From Marasmius tenuissimus (taxonomy: Eukaryota > Basidiomycota > Agaricomycetes > Agaricales > Marasmiaceae), in assembly GCA_029532415.1 (NCBI GenBank), contig JAQOTA010000064.1, positions 930,001 to 994,000 on the forward strand: a DNA stretch of 64,000 bases, given 5' to 3'. The notes below the pieces were generated by a model. The model was not told where the DNA came from and ran no database searches. It worked only from the letters and a program-made list of their open reading frames with translations. Shown here piece by piece: positions 47,622 to 60,231 of this stretch; the stretch's first letter is position 1, and each line of letters opens with the position of its first letter. The position numbers and the translations under genes were made by a program.

Positions 47622-49115
47622 CCCGAAACGGGAGGGCCTATCTAAAGTAGCGTACCACATGTACGTCACTGTACGCTACTGTACGCTACTGGTACGCTAC
47701 TCCGGTATTTTGATACGCGAGGTACGCTAACTGATGTATCAGCATAGCCACAATCACTTCACCCCCTCACCCTCGGAGAACTTCCAGTTTAGCAGAATAG
47801 GCTTTTGGTGAGACCCCCTTGCATAGAGTCTCTATCATATATAATAGTTGATTGAGGTCACCATTGAAGCTATTGGGATGAGAGGGATGCGTGTAGTTGC
47901 CAGTAACATACACTCTCCGTGATCATCATTGTTTCTCATTGCAACTACTCTGAGCAAGCGCGCATTTTTGGGGCAATTGGCTGCCCCAACTAGTGCTGAG
48001 TGTCGCTGTACTCGAATGAGCCAATGACGTTCTTCTACAAGGCAAGAGGTATCGGGGGCCCCTTTAACTATTCTCCTTCTTGATCGTTGGTGTGTGTTCC
48101 CACGATTGGATACTTCCCTTTATCACACCGCTCGCAGGTAAACGTTAGGTTAATGAAGACCAAGACATTTTCATTCAGGCACTACGTTATACTTACTATG
48201 GAATAGATGCTCTGAGGCCCTCAAGTGTATGGGACGACTAATTTTCCGGACACGCTCGATCACTACACCGTAGGCCGTGCAAGCACGGCGAGAATGTATG
48301 CCGCCTCGTCTAAGGCTAGGTACATTAGTGTGATTGACCTACATGAACGCTATGTACGCTACAATGTACGCTAGGTACGCTACTTGGTACGCTAGGTACG
48401 CTACTCTGAACGCTACTATGGCATTGAGGTACGCTACTTTGAGTGTAAGGTACGTCACTTTGAGTACTCGGTACGTTAGTCTGAAAATGAGATTAGATGC
48501 CTATGGATGCGAGAACAACCTGAAATGCAAGTATAGAATAATGCAGGTTAGAGACTTGTCACCGTCTCCGCCCATTTCTCCAAGGTCAAAAGTTTATTTT
48601 AGATCAGGGTGAATGACGGACAAAGCAAGTCCGAAGACACTTAGCGCACTCTCGAGGCTCAACGTGCTTGGTAACTGAATTAAGGACTCACCGGCACCCG
48701 TTCAAACTTGTGGGTATGGGACAGGCGGAGATAGATACCAGAACTCCTTCTATTCTCGCTCCTGGGAATATCTGGGTGTTCCACGGCAACGCCCACCCCC
48801 GTAAATTTCGAAACGTGTCCTGTATCCATATCCCAATTTGAGCGTGAGGTTAGTGGTTTCAAATAGTGTCATGTCGTATCTGACACTTATAGGGTTTGAA
48901 AAATCATCAACGTCACCCTCAAGGGTAATATAATGACGAAGTGAGGGCTCTTTTCAATGCCGCGAGGGCCGATACTCGAACGAGAGGCCTCAAGAAAATA
49001 ACAGAGAGCATCAGTAGCTGTGCTTATTTGGTACGCTACTTGTACACTATTTGCACGCTACTTGTACGCCAGGGTACGCTACATGGTACGTCAATTTAGC
49101 ATGCCCCGAAACGGG
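47622..49115. repeat. Candidate element with GTACGC-rich ends, about 1.5 kb
   Basis: The same 11-bp sequence CCCGAAACGGG stands at 47622-47632 and 49105-49115. Just inside each copy lie arrays of GTACGCTAC-type units (47641-47730 and 49031-49097), and a third array sits in the middle (about 48340-48490). The layout resembles a non-coding mobile element with subterminal repeats; no protein-coding gene was found inside. Confidence 0.45.
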
Positions 49116-49560
49116 AATACTGGTAGGCCATTTCAATTCTTCTTCGACCGAATCCAGTACGAGCAATGAGAAACCTCAGAGATTGGGGTGTGCCAGTGGC
49201 CAGGAAACATACCATCTTGAAGATCGTTCCCAACTCGTTCGCCTTCATGACACCTTTTAACAAGCGAATGACACCTTACAAGGATCCTGGTAGATCGTCA
49301 CAGCCTGACATTTATCGGACCCGCCAACAGTGGGACCCACGGATATTACTCTGGCAATTGGAGGCAAAAACTCCCTTAGCTCATACTGGCAACTGATACC
49401 GAGCTTGATGAGCGACGGAGGTGAATAATCGACGGGGATACAGCAGCCCTACGACACGATAGGACGAAATAATGTGGTTATGTATGGTCAAGCACGGAGC
49501 AGGGATACGCGGTCCAACGTCTTCCAAACGCCAGTGGTATGAGACGGGCCACAAGAATTT
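49116..49560. other. No recognisable gene
   Basis: Nothing identified between the GTACGC element and the minisatellite. Confidence 0.4.
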
Positions 49561-49574
49561 AAAGGTCTCGTGCC

Positions 49575-49720
49575 AAAGGCTGGTGTGAAGGCCTGCAAAA
49601 GGCTGGGTGACGGTCGGTTAAAGGCTGGGTGAAGGCTGGGTAAAGGCTGGGTAAAGGCTGGGTAAAGGATAAGTGGCTGTGCTGTGAAGGTCGTGTAAAG
49701 ATCATTTGAAGGCCAGGTAA
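49575..49720 (+). repeat. AAGGCTGGGT minisatellite (about 10-11 bp period)
   Basis: AAGGCTGGGTA-type units occur about six times almost perfectly at 49618-49670, with degraded units on both sides to about 49720. Confidence 0.85.
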
Positions 49721-50561
49721 GTATCCGAAAGGATGGTGCAGGTCACATAATAGGTAGAACACATTAGGATGTCCCGCCTGTGTACCAAGTGATACGAGCT
49801 CTAAGCTCTCACGGACCTGGATTCTTTCAGAGCGACGATATATACGCTCCGTGACCTTCGCTATCCCGAACGACTTCCATGGAGCGGCATTATATGAGCG
49901 TCAATAAGCACTAACACTACTGCTAGTATATGATTGCCTCCTTATGCGACACTTTCCTCGTCTCCGATTCTTTCAGCCCTTCAAGACAAACAATATTCAG
50001 TTCTACTCCATTTGGCGACACAGAACAATGGCTTCTTATTGCACACTATCATCAGTGGCTGCTGACTCCCTAATTTGGGTTACAATCGGTCACCATCAAT
50101 CCCGTCGGTTTGAACCCGGGCTCCAAGTCACACCTTGTCAAAGCCGCGTTCAAACCTATGATATTGAACGACAGTTTCACAGGTCACCCCCCCATTAGAA
50201 CCGGTTGAAATAGCCCAGTACCAAATCAATATCTGGTTTACTGTGTATGTCATTTCGCCATGATCTATCTGCTGAAGGTTACTGAGTGTTTCTTGAACTA
50301 TTCCAGATCCAATGCTTGCGGGGCTGGTGAGCAAGTTTTCATGAATTTTTAGTGACCAATTATACTAAGAGCCGCTCAGAAGCGTCGCTTCAACTCGTTC
50401 TTTCATCTTGACGGTTACAATAGCCTCTCTGGTACCGCTGGGCACCATTCAGCTACAGGGAAAAGTCGAATCATTGCGCCTTCTACCCTTCCCGATACAG
50501 AGGAAGAACCAAAGACAACAAACAACAATTCAAGTAATAGAGGTGGTTTTCTCAATTGTAA
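49721..50561. other. No recognisable gene; probably 5' remains of the Gag element
   Basis: No 5' LTR matching the 3' LTR at 51.8 kb was found. A weak open frame at 49944-50198 has no known domain. Confidence 0.35.
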
Positions 50562-51722
50562 GAACCATCGGGCGACTCTGATGTTGGCTATATTCTCACT
50601 CTCAAAATAGATTTCAACTTTCGAAAGCGTGTTCGGTTTCGTTCTCCTTCCCCAGCACAAGCGGAGCCTGTCAAGCCCTCCCGTCGATCACGCAAGAACG
50701 GGAAAAGTCGAGACCGGTGTTCTGACTATGGGCATAAGAAGAAGAAGTGGTCAACTTCCGGGTCCCGCACACGATCAACCCCCAAACATGTCAAGAATCC
50801 ACAATCTTGCTCGAAGGAACGCTCCTCCCAAGACTATAACAAGTCCCGATTACACCGTAGAATCCCGAGGTCACACCACCCCCTTGAGGTCGACTCATCT
50901 AGCTTGTCCACTGAAGCTGACTCCGAGTCCATCATACCCACTGATTCGTCTGATAATCCCAATATGTCTCCACCTCATTCATCCCGAGCTAGCCACAAGT
51001 CGCCCGCCTTGGACTCCCTAGATTCTCCACCCGCTGATTCGCTCACTGAGCTTCTCTACTCCCTCGAGACATCGAGATCAGAAGAAATCAACAGAGTTAA
51101 TGAAGAGAAGAGATTCAAGGGGAAGATGGTAGTAAAAGAAGAACGAGAGGAAGGAGAAGTTTCGTCCACAGCAGCCGAACCACCCACAGCAATAGAAACC
51201 GCTCCCATTCCTATTCCACCCCCTATCATCACTGATCGAATGGTAGAAAATGTCATTGCGTCAGCAATAGGACATTTACAATACCAACCACCTCCAATTC
51301 AAACTAACAACCCGAGACCGAATGCTCCCACACCCAACCAACAACGAAATCATCCTAGAGGACCACGAGGAGGATCTCGACGAAGCCCACAATCATCTAT
51401 CAACTCGAATCGCTCCGCACCAGTTTCCCTTCCTAACAGACCTAATCAACGACAAAATGTTAGAACACGAGTCAGACCATCGAGAAGACCCAGTTCTCGA
51501 GACGCATGTTTCAGCTGTAACGGGTTCGGACATTTCGCTCATTCTTGCAGTACATGGGTTTGCAATTACTGCAACCGACGATCTCCGGGGCATTATCCTT
51601 CTACCTGCCCTCAACGACCTTTCCTACAACCGCGCCAACCGAACGTCCCTGACTCTGATTATGACAACGATTACGACAATGTTACAGCATCCAACATTTG
51701 TGATGAACCAGTTCAGTTCTGA
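50562..51722 (+). pseudogene. LTR-retrotransposon Gag, 5'-truncated, two zinc knuckles
   Basis: A single open frame from 50562 to the TGA at 51720-51722 has no clear start and is preceded by a stop, so the N-terminal capsid part is missing or broken. The visible part is basic and Ser/Arg-rich, then Pro/Asn/Arg-rich, and ends with two knuckles: CFSCNGFGHFAHSC (C-x2-C-x4-H-x4-C) and CNYCNRRSPGHYPSTC (longer spacing). The paired arrangement with a PGH in the second is usual in agaricomycete Ty3/Gypsy-type Gag, which packages element RNA. No protease, reverse transcriptase or integrase follows. Confidence 0.75.
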
Positions 51723-51792
51723 TAGGTGGGAAATTGGATTTAGGATGGCCATACGAAATTGAATGTGGACATTCAATATAAAGACGGGGTAA

Positions 51793-52116
51793 TGTTACAG
51801 TTACGAAAGGGGTATATCATTTTCTTCATCCATGATATCTTATCTATGACTCTGATACGATTATTTATCTGATCGCAGTGTTATTTATCAGACCACAGTA
51901 TTCGCAGTAGTTCGCAGTATGTACGCAGCCTCTGATCGCAGTATTTATAACAGTTCGCAGTATGTACGCAGTTCCAGCTTTAGTATTTATACTTGTACAG
52001 TAGAAGGTCTTGCTCTTCAGCTTGACCTTACAACTCAATCTCACATTCACGACACCAGAACCAAGACAGGTTGATAACTCAGTATTGAGCTTACGTTGTG
52101 AACACCAGTCATAACA
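51793..52116 (+). mobile_element. 3' LTR of the Gag element (324 bp)
   Basis: Begins TGTTACAG and ends CATAACA, so it has TGTTA/TAACA inverted ends, and lies 70 bp behind the Gag stop after a short purine-rich stretch (AAAGACGGGG). It contains about six CGCAGTAT-type motifs. The flanks GGTAA and ACGGG differ, so there is no target duplication; this fits a 3' LTR of a truncated element rather than a solo LTR. Confidence 0.7.
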
Positions 52117-52785
52117 ACGGGTGCTGGTGTACGCGTTCTCCGAAAGCACACTCTCCCATATTTCCACCCTGTCATGTTGGACAAAACAAATTGATATGCT
52201 TATGCTCGTCAATGAATCCTTGGCACTTTTGGCACCGACGCCTCCTAGAGGCCACAGTAATCAATCTTCAGGGGGCTGGCCAGCCGACGTAACTTGTTTT
52301 GACGGTTATGCATTTTAACCTTCATCCGTCACGAGCCCCTCTACCTTCCAAAGATCAATTGACATTGTGCTTCATCAGCAAAGTGCGGATTTTCCCGGTG
52401 ACCGTTCTTGGTTGTTCTTGGCACCCGTTCCCTCAGGGTGGCGGGCTCACCGGTCAGAAAATTGGGTTCATTGCGAGCTTTAAATGACCTACCTCATGTG
52501 AGATGTTTGTCTAAAAGACCTCCTGAGAGTGTTTGTACTCTGAGTGAAGACCTAGGTGCAGAAGACATCGGTAAAAATCCGCCCGGAACTCATTTTTGTT
52601 TACCAAAAATGCAGCCGGTGAGATTTTGGACCCAGCCGTTCAGGGCCCAACCGGTGAACCGGTACCGGTCGTAAACGGTCGTAAACAGTTATTTCGCGGG
52701 TTACTGATGCTTCACTGCGCCTATAAGCCACCACTGAGGCTCAGGTTTTTGCTTTACTCTCAACCATCAACCCCTAGCCCGATGG
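52117..52785. other. No recognisable gene
   Basis: Only short frames. A local repeat of ACCGGT and GTAAACGGTC-type words occurs near 52,650-52,685. Confidence 0.4.
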
Positions 52786-52787
52786 CC

Positions 52788-52905
52788 AAACCCGCTACTA
52801 GTACACTACCGTACACCACTGGTACGCGACGGTACGCCGCTGGTACGGCACGGTACGCGACTAGTACGCTACATGGTACGTCAAATTAGTATGCCCCGTA
52901 GTGGG
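52788..52905 (+). repeat. GTACGC-type array, fourth locus
   Basis: About nine degenerate TAC-G/A-C units, ending TACGCTACATGGTACGTCAA and then ATGCCCCG, the same end as the right border at about 49.08-49.11 kb. Only this one end was found here, so it is probably half of a related element. Confidence 0.65.
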
Positions 52906-55290
52906 CTGAACCTGTATCCCTCTTCTCTCTCGATGAGGAGTGCCAGGATAGCTATGAGCCTGGAAGAGATGTTTGACATGCAGTACTGCGTGCAGGTGAG
53001 GCTCAGAAAGCGATCGAGGCGTAGATTCAACGAGAAGCCGTATAGTATTGCTGCTTCCTGGAGTCGTGGAATAGATCTTATTTAACGCACATTCAGAGGA
53101 TGGTTCACAAAGGACGAGGTGTGTTGAAAAATTCGCTGATGACCCGACCCTTCTTTTGACCGTATAGGATACATTTCACCGAGATTCGAGAGAGACTTGA
53201 GCGCGATGTTCGCTTGTTGCTCTTCATCGTGGTAACGGTTGATGTAGGGGACATCGTCCTTTTCCTTTTCGTGAAGATCAGAATTTGTACGGGGGCTCGT
53301 AGATCTCGTAGTACCTATGACCTAACTAGCCTACGTTACATAAACGCACCAACCTCTCTGCGATCTCTCGCCCTAAAAGTTAAACCCTCGCAAGGAATGT
53401 ACATGTCTCAGTAATGGACTGATTGGAATATGGGTTCTTGTTCGGGCGCTCATGATCTAAATCCGAGGTTTATCAAAGTACATTCCTTCGCCATATCTGT
53501 TTTCTCCGTCTGTAAATTGAGATATGTCCCAGTGCTGTATGTGCACACTCCTTGATCCCGATAGTTTTAGAATAGTGTCAGGCTAGACAGCGTTATTGTT
53601 CTCATACGCAGACTATCGAATATATATTTTACTCGTTGACCAAAGTCCGTGAGAAGTCGGTGACTTATTTCAGTGGCGTAATGGAGGTCATATCAACTGG
53701 GCGGCGCCGTATCTGAGGTATCGATGAGTTTACTCAATCTGTCGTGCGGATAGGCATGTTCAAACCAAAGGGATGTGAAAGATACGGTCCCACGCCAATC
53801 ATTGCCTGTGGCGCCAGCGGTGATACAGGCTATGGTGGGGCTAAGAAGGATGTTATTCCTGGCAACCTCCTGTACATAAAAAGTTGCTCTACTGATGTAA
53901 TGTATTGCCCAACACAATACTCACTACAAAGTCATCCTTCTGACTCTTCCTCCACAAATGGCACATAGGTTTCCACGCTCGTCAGGATCCCCGAGCGGGT
54001 GAGACCCAGTGCAGCTTCAGGCACGAGCTAAAGATGTTCCTGAAGTGGTTGATAAATGACCTAAGCCAGGAATTCGTCGGGTCCACTCCGAAGGGCATGA
54101 TGCTCGAAAAGATTGGGGCCTTGGCGGCTTGTACTTGTCATGTTCCTGCTCTTGAACTACCAGTCTACGTCCCGTCGTTGCCAATCTCAGGACTTGGCTC
54201 GCATGCATCACTGCTCGGAGAGTAATGGCGTCGTATCGGTCTTTTTCGCCCGTCGGGAGTCTACCACGGGAGCATGCTGCTTGCACAGCCTCAAACATCA
54301 CTGACCAGTCTCAACTCTCGACTGGTTCATAAATTACCCGGAAGTCCCTCGGATCCCTTTGCTTGGAAAGACATCTTTTTGGAGATCACATTCTTTCGTT
54401 ATTCACAGCTATCCAATGCCCCCATAGGCGATTGTCTTAATCTGCTCTTGTGGTGGTCATCCAACTGATGAGGATGGAGCACAATGCTGCTTTTGCTTCC
54501 CCAGATTACTTGGACCTGAATAGCTGTCACCCCAGCTCCTCAATTGAGGACAACTCCTCCAAGGCACACACGTATATTTTAGGAATACCCTAAATTGCTC
54601 AATAGTTCTTTCAACTTTCGTTGAGGATCTATCAAGGCTAAGCTTGACAGAAGTTCAAGCACGGTGTTCATGAATTAGGTCTCGATGGTCTTCCTCAAAA
54701 AAGGGACCTGCAGCTGCTAACGTTATTGTGGTCCAGTTCTGCTTGTTTTTCTCTCGTTGTTTTGTCGCCCGCCTTTGTTTATATTCGAGACCTAAAAAGC
54801 CTATATTAGGTCTGGGAAGATACCTTACATGGGAGCCCCGTAATCTTGGCCCCACCCCGACAAAATGTCGGGAAATTCGGTTGAGATGGAGCTGGTTTGT
54901 TCGGTATAAACAAAAACGCGGAATGAAAAAATATGAGAAACCGGACTGAAATATAGCAGTTGGAATGTATGCATTCCCACTCCTCAATCACTCCAACACA
55001 AAAATAATCTCAAACTTCGGATACTTGTTAATCACCGGGACAAGGGGGAGGGAGGTTGGGGAGCGCCCACCGCCTTGGTCTCACGTTGATCTTTGAAGGC
55101 TGCTGTTCCATACGATACACAGCAATGGTTCAAATCTAGTCCGTAAAATACTCATGACCAAGATGCCACTGTTTCTCACCAAGTACAAGGAAAGTGGTCT
55201 ATCAATATATGACGCTGTCCAAACGAATTCTGGAGGGATAAAAGCAGGTCAGACCGGCTGCTCACGGTCGAAATCACCCCCCTCGAGACA
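52906..55290. other. No reliably recognisable gene
   Basis: Several frames of 60-110 codons occur, some with hydrophobic stretches near 53.7-54.3 kb, but none could be assembled into a known family. Confidence 0.4.
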
Positions 55291-56879
55291 ATGGACAATA
55301 TAACGACCCCGGAAGAGACTGTTCTGATTGCCACAATCTTGGCTCAATCTCGTTTATCTGATGTGAGTCATTCATCTGTTACTCTCCTTGCCCTCCACTC
55401 ACAGCTTGTGCTAGCGTATGGGAGGTACGCTGAAACCTGACATCCCTGCTGCAGACACCCGTGATCTGATTTCCAAGTCCGTTGGTCCTTTCAAGTTTGT
55501 GCGGTGGCTCTCTATATCTACGATACAATCCTCAACCTTGATCTGGAATTGGGGCTTCTGTGGGCTTCACCCTGGACATTTGTCAAAGCCATGTACTTAC
55601 TCCAAAGATACCTCCCCTTTGTGGACTCCGCGGTGGTTTGGTTATATCGTGAGTCAAGATCCAATTCTGTGGTTTCCCTGGCAGAGACTCATTTGACTTA
55701 CATTAGTTCAATCTGCACACGAACCGGGCCCTTGTCGGGATCTTACTAATGTTTATACCTGTTCGTCTTTCGGACACTACCCTCCTTTCCTTTCATGTTT
55801 TGTGTCTAAAGCTTGCCCAGGGTCGGGTGTGGTGGGAATTGCTCTCTCAGAGGGTGGGCACCAACTCATTTTATCTCATTGTTATCCGCACCTATTTGAG
55901 TTACTCCCCTCGACCGTGTTAGGCTTGATGACCCTACGTGTCTGGGCCGTTTGGGGACGAAACATTTATGTCACGGTTGCACTGGGCATGGCTTATGTTG
56001 GATGTTTCACTGTGGCTGGCTTTTATGCTTGGAAGTTCCTTGAGGGGATTCAATGTGAGTTGAGTTTTTGACATACTCATACTACGACTAACAAAGATAC
56101 TCTAGATAGCGACCTACCTTTGCCTCTTCCAAATTGGGAGGGCTGTTTTCTTGCCGGAGGCAATAACCTCGAATACTTGATCTGGGTCATGGTTATGGTT
56201 TATGATACAAGTAAATCATTCAGATCATCTCAAAATTCCAGAATTAATGGTACATTAGTTACTTTCATCATCATGATGATTCCAGTTGCCAAAGCTTGTA
56301 AGTTTATTCCCAATTGTAATCTCATCTGCTTATGTGCACTGGTTAGATCATGGAGGTGGAAAGGCCGGTGTCGTGAAAGTCATATACCAGGACGGTGTGT
56401 CTTATTAGTATCAAGAAAACTGCCAAGTGTTTGACTTCTTCATAGGCATCAAATTCTTTGCTGTTCTTTTCTGTAAGCCCCGGGCTATATCTGTGTTCTC
56501 GTTCGTTTGTAAAGCTGACCTCATTTTCCCGTTGTCCGACCCAAAAGTATGCTCTTTGGTCAATATAATCCTGATAGCCACAGACGCGGTACGTATCAAG
56601 GTTCATTCTCTGACGCACTCTTTGGTGACCGCCTCGTGATACAGCGCTACACCTCCCTCCTCACCTCGTACGTGGTTGTAGAGTTTATGTCATTTCTTGC
56701 TACTGATAAACAGCTTCCTTCTGTCTAGTATCCAAAGGGTGCTTCACCCACTTATTGCCAGCCGCGCTATCATTCACATCCGAAAACAATCATCTAAACA
56801 AGGAATCCTCGTGGCGAGTGGGGAAACAATTCGACTAAAGGGTTTTGATGTTCGGACGTCCACAACGAACAATAAGTAG
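55291..56879 (+). CDS. DUF6533-type multi-pass membrane protein
   Basis: The ATG at 55291 (MDNITTPEETVLIATILAQ) leads through short introns to CAVALYIYDTILNLDLELGL, then LLWASPWTFVKAMYLLQRYL. This is the signature of the fungal DUF6533 family: a YD followed by a charged LxxE and a W...K...LYLLxRYLP block. Later exons give LGLMTLRVWAVWGRN, FTVAGFYAWKFL, EYLIWVMVMVYDT, VTFIIMMIPVAKA, VVKVIYQDGIKFFAVLFC, VNIILIATDA and IQRVLHPLIASRAIIHIRKQ, with the stop at 56877-56879. Introns of about 50 nt resolve each apparent stop, so the gene seems intact. About 300-330 aa; function unknown, plasma-membrane or endomembrane location expected. Confidence 0.7.
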
Positions 56880-58798
56880 TGAAGGGAGAAGGGGGACTAC
56901 ATGAGGCCAGGAGTTGACCATATTCTCATTGCTAGATACCCAAACAATCTTGATAATTGCTCAAATTGAGATAGTTGCGACGAATCTGCTGCTTCATTCA
57001 TCGCTCAAAATGTTGCTGTTTGTGCCGTTATCCTCAAGTCAGGATCATGATCTCAACCTGAGTTGTACTTAGGTACCACTAGGTAGAGGCTGTATTGAAG
57101 AATGTAACTAATCTCCGATGGCAACAGAACAGAGTCGCGGACTTGCGACAGTGGCAGTCCTTTGCAGTAAATTGAGTCGAGAATGAATGAATGAATGAAT
57201 ACATTGCTGGATTGGATGCATCGGCTGGGTTCCTAGCAAGCTCGAGCGGTTATAGCAGTGGAATTCTCTGGGTTTTGATAGCCAACCTAATAATTGCCAG
57301 GTTTTTTGCCCTGACTCACGGAAGGCGTTCGGTTACGTTCCTACGTTCCCTTCTTTTCCCGCAACTTCCGAGTCGAGCTCGAACGCTACCTGAACCAGGT
57401 ACACTTGCTCGGTAGAGGGAGCCACAACTACAGTAGCCACACTAAGTTTCCGTATGGTACTGATCCGGTTCAAGACCAGGTATTGTTATTCAAAACAAGA
57501 GACAGAAAAAACAGAAGCCTGAACCAAAAAAAAGCAACCCAATGAAGCGAATACAGCCAGACGGAACACGAACGTGAACAGATGCTTGTAGATACGACGG
57601 TCATCAAACCGAGAAAAGGAAACAACCGAGACGATACCAAAAAAAGTACTGTGTCAAACCGCCAAACGTCTTGGAATGGCCGCTAGCCTTGGGGAAACAA
57701 GATCACAAGGCTTTACTGATGGTATTGTAGCAACAAGCAGTAAATGTCTCATCATCTAGCTGAGTACTTCCACCGCGGTCGGAAAGCCAAACCCTATCCC
57801 CGACTTCTGGACGAGCGCCTATTCCTATCCATCTACCTGACTTCCACTATCCAACCCAAACGGCCGACATTCGGGTACTCATTGATGCCATGGCTTCCCG
57901 ACCACTAAGAGCACCCGCATAGGCTTCGCCCAGGAAGGATATTCGATACAGACGACTTGGCACAGGTGGCTTTGCCGGAGAGGCGTAAGGATCGTCCAGT
58001 AGATTATGGGGGCCATAAGTATAGTATCTCGGCATTATAATCATTTCTTTTGACCCGTCGTGTGGCTCTGGGGCTCTGGGCTCGTTTCGTATTGGCCTTC
58101 ATCCAGAGCCCTGGATGGGCTTCATAGTTCGTATTCGAATTCGGCTTACTCATCTCATGTCTTCCAAGATCAAACGCTCGATTAATCCGAGGATGAACTA
58201 GTACTCCCTCGGTAGGCAGAGGGAGGTTGCGAATGAAGGTTGCGAATCTTCCATCAACCTCATACCGCATCTTCATTGACTTTGGCAACGCGACACGTCT
58301 CCGAGCTTGTATTAAGGTACGCTACAGCAAGGTCCAAGAAACTAGAGACCAGGGTCACAGGTGGGGCTCCACATATATCTGTTTCGATAATCGATTTATT
58401 GAGATGATTGACAACGGCATCGGGTTAACGAGAGCTCAAGGTTATAAGGTGTATCCAGCATACCTAGTACACTTCCATCATCCTTCTCAGTTCCAGCCGA
58501 GAGCTCGAAATTGTCTGGGCGTACCGCTGGCTCTACCTTGAGTTCCGCTCCTATGATTTCGTCGGCTTTTGGGCGGCGTCTTCTTACACCCCCTGGGCGC
58601 GCTGTCTCACTGAAAGGCACCTATCAGTCCGTCTATATACACAGCCCCGTGGTCATATCATTCACTTTTCCAGGAGTTGGGTGGGAATCATGATGTTCGA
58701 CTGTGTCCAGAATGCGAACATATACAAATATATAGTCGACATTCAAAGTTCTCTCCTTTTTTCTCCTTCCTTCCCCCATCACCACTCGTGCCTCGGCT
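56880..58798. other. No recognisable gene
   Basis: Short frames only. A single GTACGCTAC word occurs at about 58,316 without an array. Confidence 0.4.
57181..57201 (+). repeat. GAAT tetranucleotide microsatellite
   Basis: Five uninterrupted GAAT units. Confidence 0.9.
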
Positions 58799-59245
58799 AT
58801 GGGTACCCACCTCTTTCAAAGCACCAGAAACACAAAATTCCGGGGGGAAAAGCATCACCTTCCAGCATGTCGAAGGGAATGTAAACCACCACTCGTATAC
58901 ATATCACAATCACTACAAATATGGAACCCGAAGGGAGCTCACGGTATGTTGTGGCAGGGTCCAGGGACCACTCCCAGGTGAAGATCTGAATATGTTTCCG
59001 CTCAGTCAACTCGCCCTCGGATTCAGGAGTTGCCCGAGGGCGACGTAATTATGCGCAAGGAAGGCTGGTCGAGGGAGACTGAGGCTACCATCCGAAAGCC
59101 TCTGGATGTCACCAACCCGTTTTGGCACTGTGTGCAGAGCATCTGTGAAGCTCGTTGGACACTTCTACATAACCGAGATCGTTGGTCACAACAAGCAATT
59201 TTTTACACTCATTACTTCCGGGCCAAGAAAAAAAGAGGATAAGGA
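58799..59245 (+). pseudogene. P4: N-terminal fragment of the P family
   Basis: LFQSTRNTKF in one frame and ITFQHVEGNVNHH in the next match the P1-P3 N-terminus (FFxGAxNTxI and QxVEGD), so a frameshift separates them. After an intron-like gap, ELPEGDVIMRKEGWSRETEATIRKP corresponds to the second exon of P1 (IFEGDICLRGQTWSEKMEV). Nothing of the middle or C-terminal half is present. Confidence 0.6.
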
Positions 59246-60231
59246 TGCCATGTGACTGGTGGGTCCCAATTGAATCCCATATTGCTTGACTGAAGCCATT
59301 GAGACCCTCTGGGTATGGAATTGGGTCTACAATGCAATGCCCACTCAGAGGTAAGTTTGAAAAGTATGGGGGATACTCTATGGCATGATTAGTGCGCCTA
59401 GATCACTGTGGTTCCCCCGAGAACGCACACTATCATCTAATACCCGTGCTCTGCTGAAAGTTTCTAGTGGGCCCGCAACCCGAGCGCACCGAACCGATCA
59501 AACTTTGACAGTTCCCGTGAGTTTACTATGAAGAGCCTTAACTTCATTGTTGCAGAGGCACCGCTACCATGCCCTCGATTTTACAGTTGGCTCCGCTAGT
59601 CAACGCGCAAGTTAGGGCTCTGAAACTGCTCCGGAGGCAGACAACCGCGCACCACATCGTCGTCGGCCCGTTATTTAGTAAGCTAAACACAAGTACCGCC
59701 TAATGGTCTCTTGTATCCAGGTGTTTGAGCAGCCATTTTGTGTACGATCTCGCGCACGTCGCTTCATCCACTTTTTTTCGTTTATTTTACCGTACTACTC
59801 GCAGGGATTTAGACCTTACGACAAGGTACAACTAACGACAGAGGAATCACATGTAGGGAATGTTCTCGATGTACTGACTAGCAAATGTCGGAGACAGAAT
59901 CAATCATCATGGTTCTCTTGTGTTCGAGATGTTATACATCGTCTCAGATGGCGTCAGAGGTTTTGTTCGTGAAAAATGAATCAGTATAGGCCAGACCTGA
60001 TCGTGGCAATACGAGGAAAAGACTCACAAAGTTGTTAGTAGCGTCGATGGTGATCGCCGAACGCATTCTTGTCGGGTGCTGTTTGTCACTTGAAGTACTC
60101 ATGAGCCCGAAAGTCAGCCTTCGGGTAAACGTGGGGCCATCACTATTTAGTGAGTTTGCAAAAGAAGTATGTTACAGTAAGCTTAAACACTCGGACACAT
60201 TCCAGCACGCCTTGCGTTGTCCATCTATACA
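59246..60231. other. No recognisable gene
   Basis: No motif or splice chain found downstream of the P4 fragment. Confidence 0.4.

Noticed and set aside
50085..50145. tRNA-like GGTTTGAACCCGGG (possible tRNA-derived SINE box B)
   Set aside because: One mismatch in a core box-B position, no box A at suitable spacing and no foldable cloverleaf found.
51793..52116. Solo LTR interpretation for the unit behind Gag
   Set aside because: Flanking pentamers differ (GGTAA, ACGGG) and Gag directly precedes it, so a 3' LTR is the better reading.
53693..54304. Candidate membrane gene in open frames on both strands
   Set aside because: Could not be assembled into consistent exons or matched to the motifs of the other membrane families.
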